Assembly (NCBI GenBank): GCA_017935565.1
Contig: JAGBHK010000009.1
Location: forward strand, 1-64,000
Direction: 5' to 3'
Length of the DNA stretch: 64,000 nt
Origin: Lachnospiraceae bacterium
Lineage (GTDB): Bacteria > Bacillota > Clostridia > Lachnospirales > Lachnospiraceae
Shown here piece after piece: positions 62,909 through 64,000 of the stretch. A program made the position numbers and the translations under genes. Each line of letters begins with the position of its first letter. The stretch's first letter is position 1. The notes beneath the pieces were generated by a model. That model made no database searches and was not told where the DNA came from. It saw nothing but the letters and a program-made list of their open reading frames with translations.

Positions 62909-64000
62909 TTACACCTCTTTCTTCGTTTTCTTCTTTTTTAAAAGTACGATTACGCATACTGCAATCGTTATTATAAGCACTATAACTATAATACTTATAA
63001 CCATTCCCATACTAACACCTGATTCATCATCTTTTTCAGAGGTATTATTCTTACTAGTTGTATTTTCCTCTTCTGATGATGCAACTTCTTCCGAAGTGGC
63101 TTCCTGGTTAATTTCACTTTCCATTTCAGCTGTTGTTTCATCTTCTGACATACTTTCGTCTTCCGAAGAACTACTTTCATCTGATACAGTTTCATCTACA
63201 ATATTTTCATCAAATGTTGTAGTTTCGTTATATGTCTCATTATCTATCTTTTCATCTTCCACACTTGGTTCTGTAGGCGTAGTTACAGAACCCGTAGGAG
63301 TTTCAACCTTATCAGTTTTAAATTTGTACACTAATGTAGCTGTTCCATTTGAATTGATAATTACTTCTACTACTTTTCCATTAATGGTTGCACTCATTGC
63401 ACTATCAAACACGTATCCTGCCTTTGGCTTAACTGTCACTTTTACACTATACTCAGTATTTCCTTGTGCTTTGCCAGTAACCTCTTTATTTCCTTTTGTG
63501 AAAATAACCGACTCAACGCTTCCAATCCCCACTGAACTACAAACTGCACTGCTAACAAGATTTTCATCCACATTAGGAATCTTAACTTGAGAAACAACCA
63601 CTTTTTCAATTGGTACTATTGTCACTCTTATCTCAACCATATTAGTTGCGTAATCAACAACATTAACTGTATCTGACGAATTAATATCCTCAGCAAAAAC
63701 GTAAAGTTTGTAATTACCCGCAGTTAAAGAAGATGGAATACTTACTTTGATTTCTCCTGTATTTACATTGTCTGAAATCTTACCATATGCACTTACATTA
63801 TTATTCGAATCAAGTAACATTGCTGATATTTGAGTATATTTATCTGTACTAACAGGCGAAGGAATATTTGTAACATTTACTGTTACAATCTTTCCTGGTT
63901 CTATAGCTGCTAACTCACCAATTTTTCTCTCTGCTTTAAATCCGCTTGCATCTTGAATCGTAATATTCCATTGATTATTTACTTTATCATTTCCTACAAC
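62909..64000 (-). CDS. Cell-surface protein with C-terminal membrane anchor (runs off right edge)
   Basis: The frame is open to the window end, so this is the C-terminal part of a longer gene (the internal Met at 63820 is not its start). The visible residues include beta-sandwich repeats with FxIVPIEKVVVSQVKIPNVDE, VTVKPKAGYVFDSA and INGKVVEVIINSNGTATLVY, a type seen in adhesin-like surface proteins. A very acidic Ser/Thr/Glu linker follows. The anchor is MGMVISIIVIVLIITIAVCV, then KKKKTKKEV, with no LPxTG motif. It lies just upstream of the arabinofuranosidase gene on the minus strand (4-bp gap), suggesting a carbohydrate or surface-adhesion role. Confidence 0.8.
   Translation of the reverse strand, partial: VVGNDKVNNQWNITIQDASGFKAERKIGELAAIEPGKIVTVNVTNIPSPVSTDKYTQISAMLLDSNNNVSAYGKISDNVNTGEIKVSIPSSLTAGNYKLYVFAEDINSSDTVNVVDYATNMVEIRVTIVPIEKVVVSQVKIPNVDENLVSSAVCSSVGIGSVESVIFTKGNKEVTGKAQGNTEYSVKVTVKPKAGYVFDSAMSATINGKVVEVIINSNGTATLVYKFKTDKVETPTGSVTTPTEPSVEDEKIDNETYNETTTFDENIVDETVSDESSSSEDESMSEDETTAEMESEINQEATSEEVASSEEENTTSKNNTSEKDDESGVSMGMVISIIVIVLIITIAVCVIVLLKKKKTKKEV

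Overview
The window is AT-rich DNA from a low-GC Gram-positive anaerobe. The genus-level guess is inference: an HPr kinase/Crh-type regulatory operon, a CotF-like coat protein, a high-molecular-weight rubredoxin, and secreted pectin/arabinan enzymes (a PL9-type lyase with a ricin-type lectin domain, a GH51 arabinofuranosidase) fit Lachnospiraceae, possibly a pectin-using Lachnospira / [Eubacterium] eligens relative. Almost all genes lie on the minus strand; the only clear plus-strand genes are rsmI and a CPA2 antiporter. No rRNA, tRNA, CRISPR array or intact transposase was seen.

Left end (1-9.7 kb), accessory. A minus-strand cassette of small XRE regulator, SF1 (UvrD-like) helicase and a third gene running off the left edge resembles the start of a DISARM-like defence operon; the third gene looks like the N-terminus of DrmA. 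Then come an orphan 505-aa protein, a Ser-rich membrane protein, a stand-alone RNA polymerase alpha-CTD-like protein coupled to an Lrp/AsnC regulator, an acidic EF-hand-like protein with a tiny membrane protein, an ADP-ribosylglycohydrolase next to a 46-bp duplication of its own 3' end, and a RhuM pseudogene with an internal deletion.

Centre (9.7-44 kb), mostly housekeeping: lysS, greA, coaX, dusB, birA, argF, a SleB-type wall hydrolase, a SpoU methyltransferase, pfkA, dnaE, then a carbon-regulation and cell-envelope operon hprK-glcK-murB-rapZ-whiA-crh-like. The Crh-like HPr has Asp instead of His at position 15 but keeps Ser46, so it can be an HprK substrate but not a PTS phosphocarrier. Next are uvrC, ftsH, rmuC, rsmI, aroB, an M20 amidohydrolase, a chemoreceptor, an antiporter, CotF-like coat proteins and an rsmH paralogue.

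Defence block (43.9-52.4 kb). A DUF3990-type ADP-ribosyltransferase-like protein and an HTH partner form a toxin-antitoxin-like pair behind a promoter holding two matching palindromic operators. Upstream, a CARF (DUF1887/Card1-like) nuclease sits 20 bp ahead of a 1944-aa transglutaminase/DUF4011/SF1-helicase/endonuclease-like protein resembling the single-gene anti-phage system Hhe. A cyclic-nucleotide-sensor nuclease coupled to an Hhe-like helicase with no CRISPR locus in view is the most striking system here.

Right end (52.4-64 kb): a flavin reductase-rubredoxin, an NlpC/P60 hydrolase, a PL9-like pectate lyase, a CotH-kinase protein with tandem C-terminal domains, a GH51 arabinofuranosidase and a cell-surface protein cut by the edge. 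Across the window three full copies and one fragment of a ~285-290 bp palindromic element lie between genes; one copy supplies the last codons and stop of coaX.
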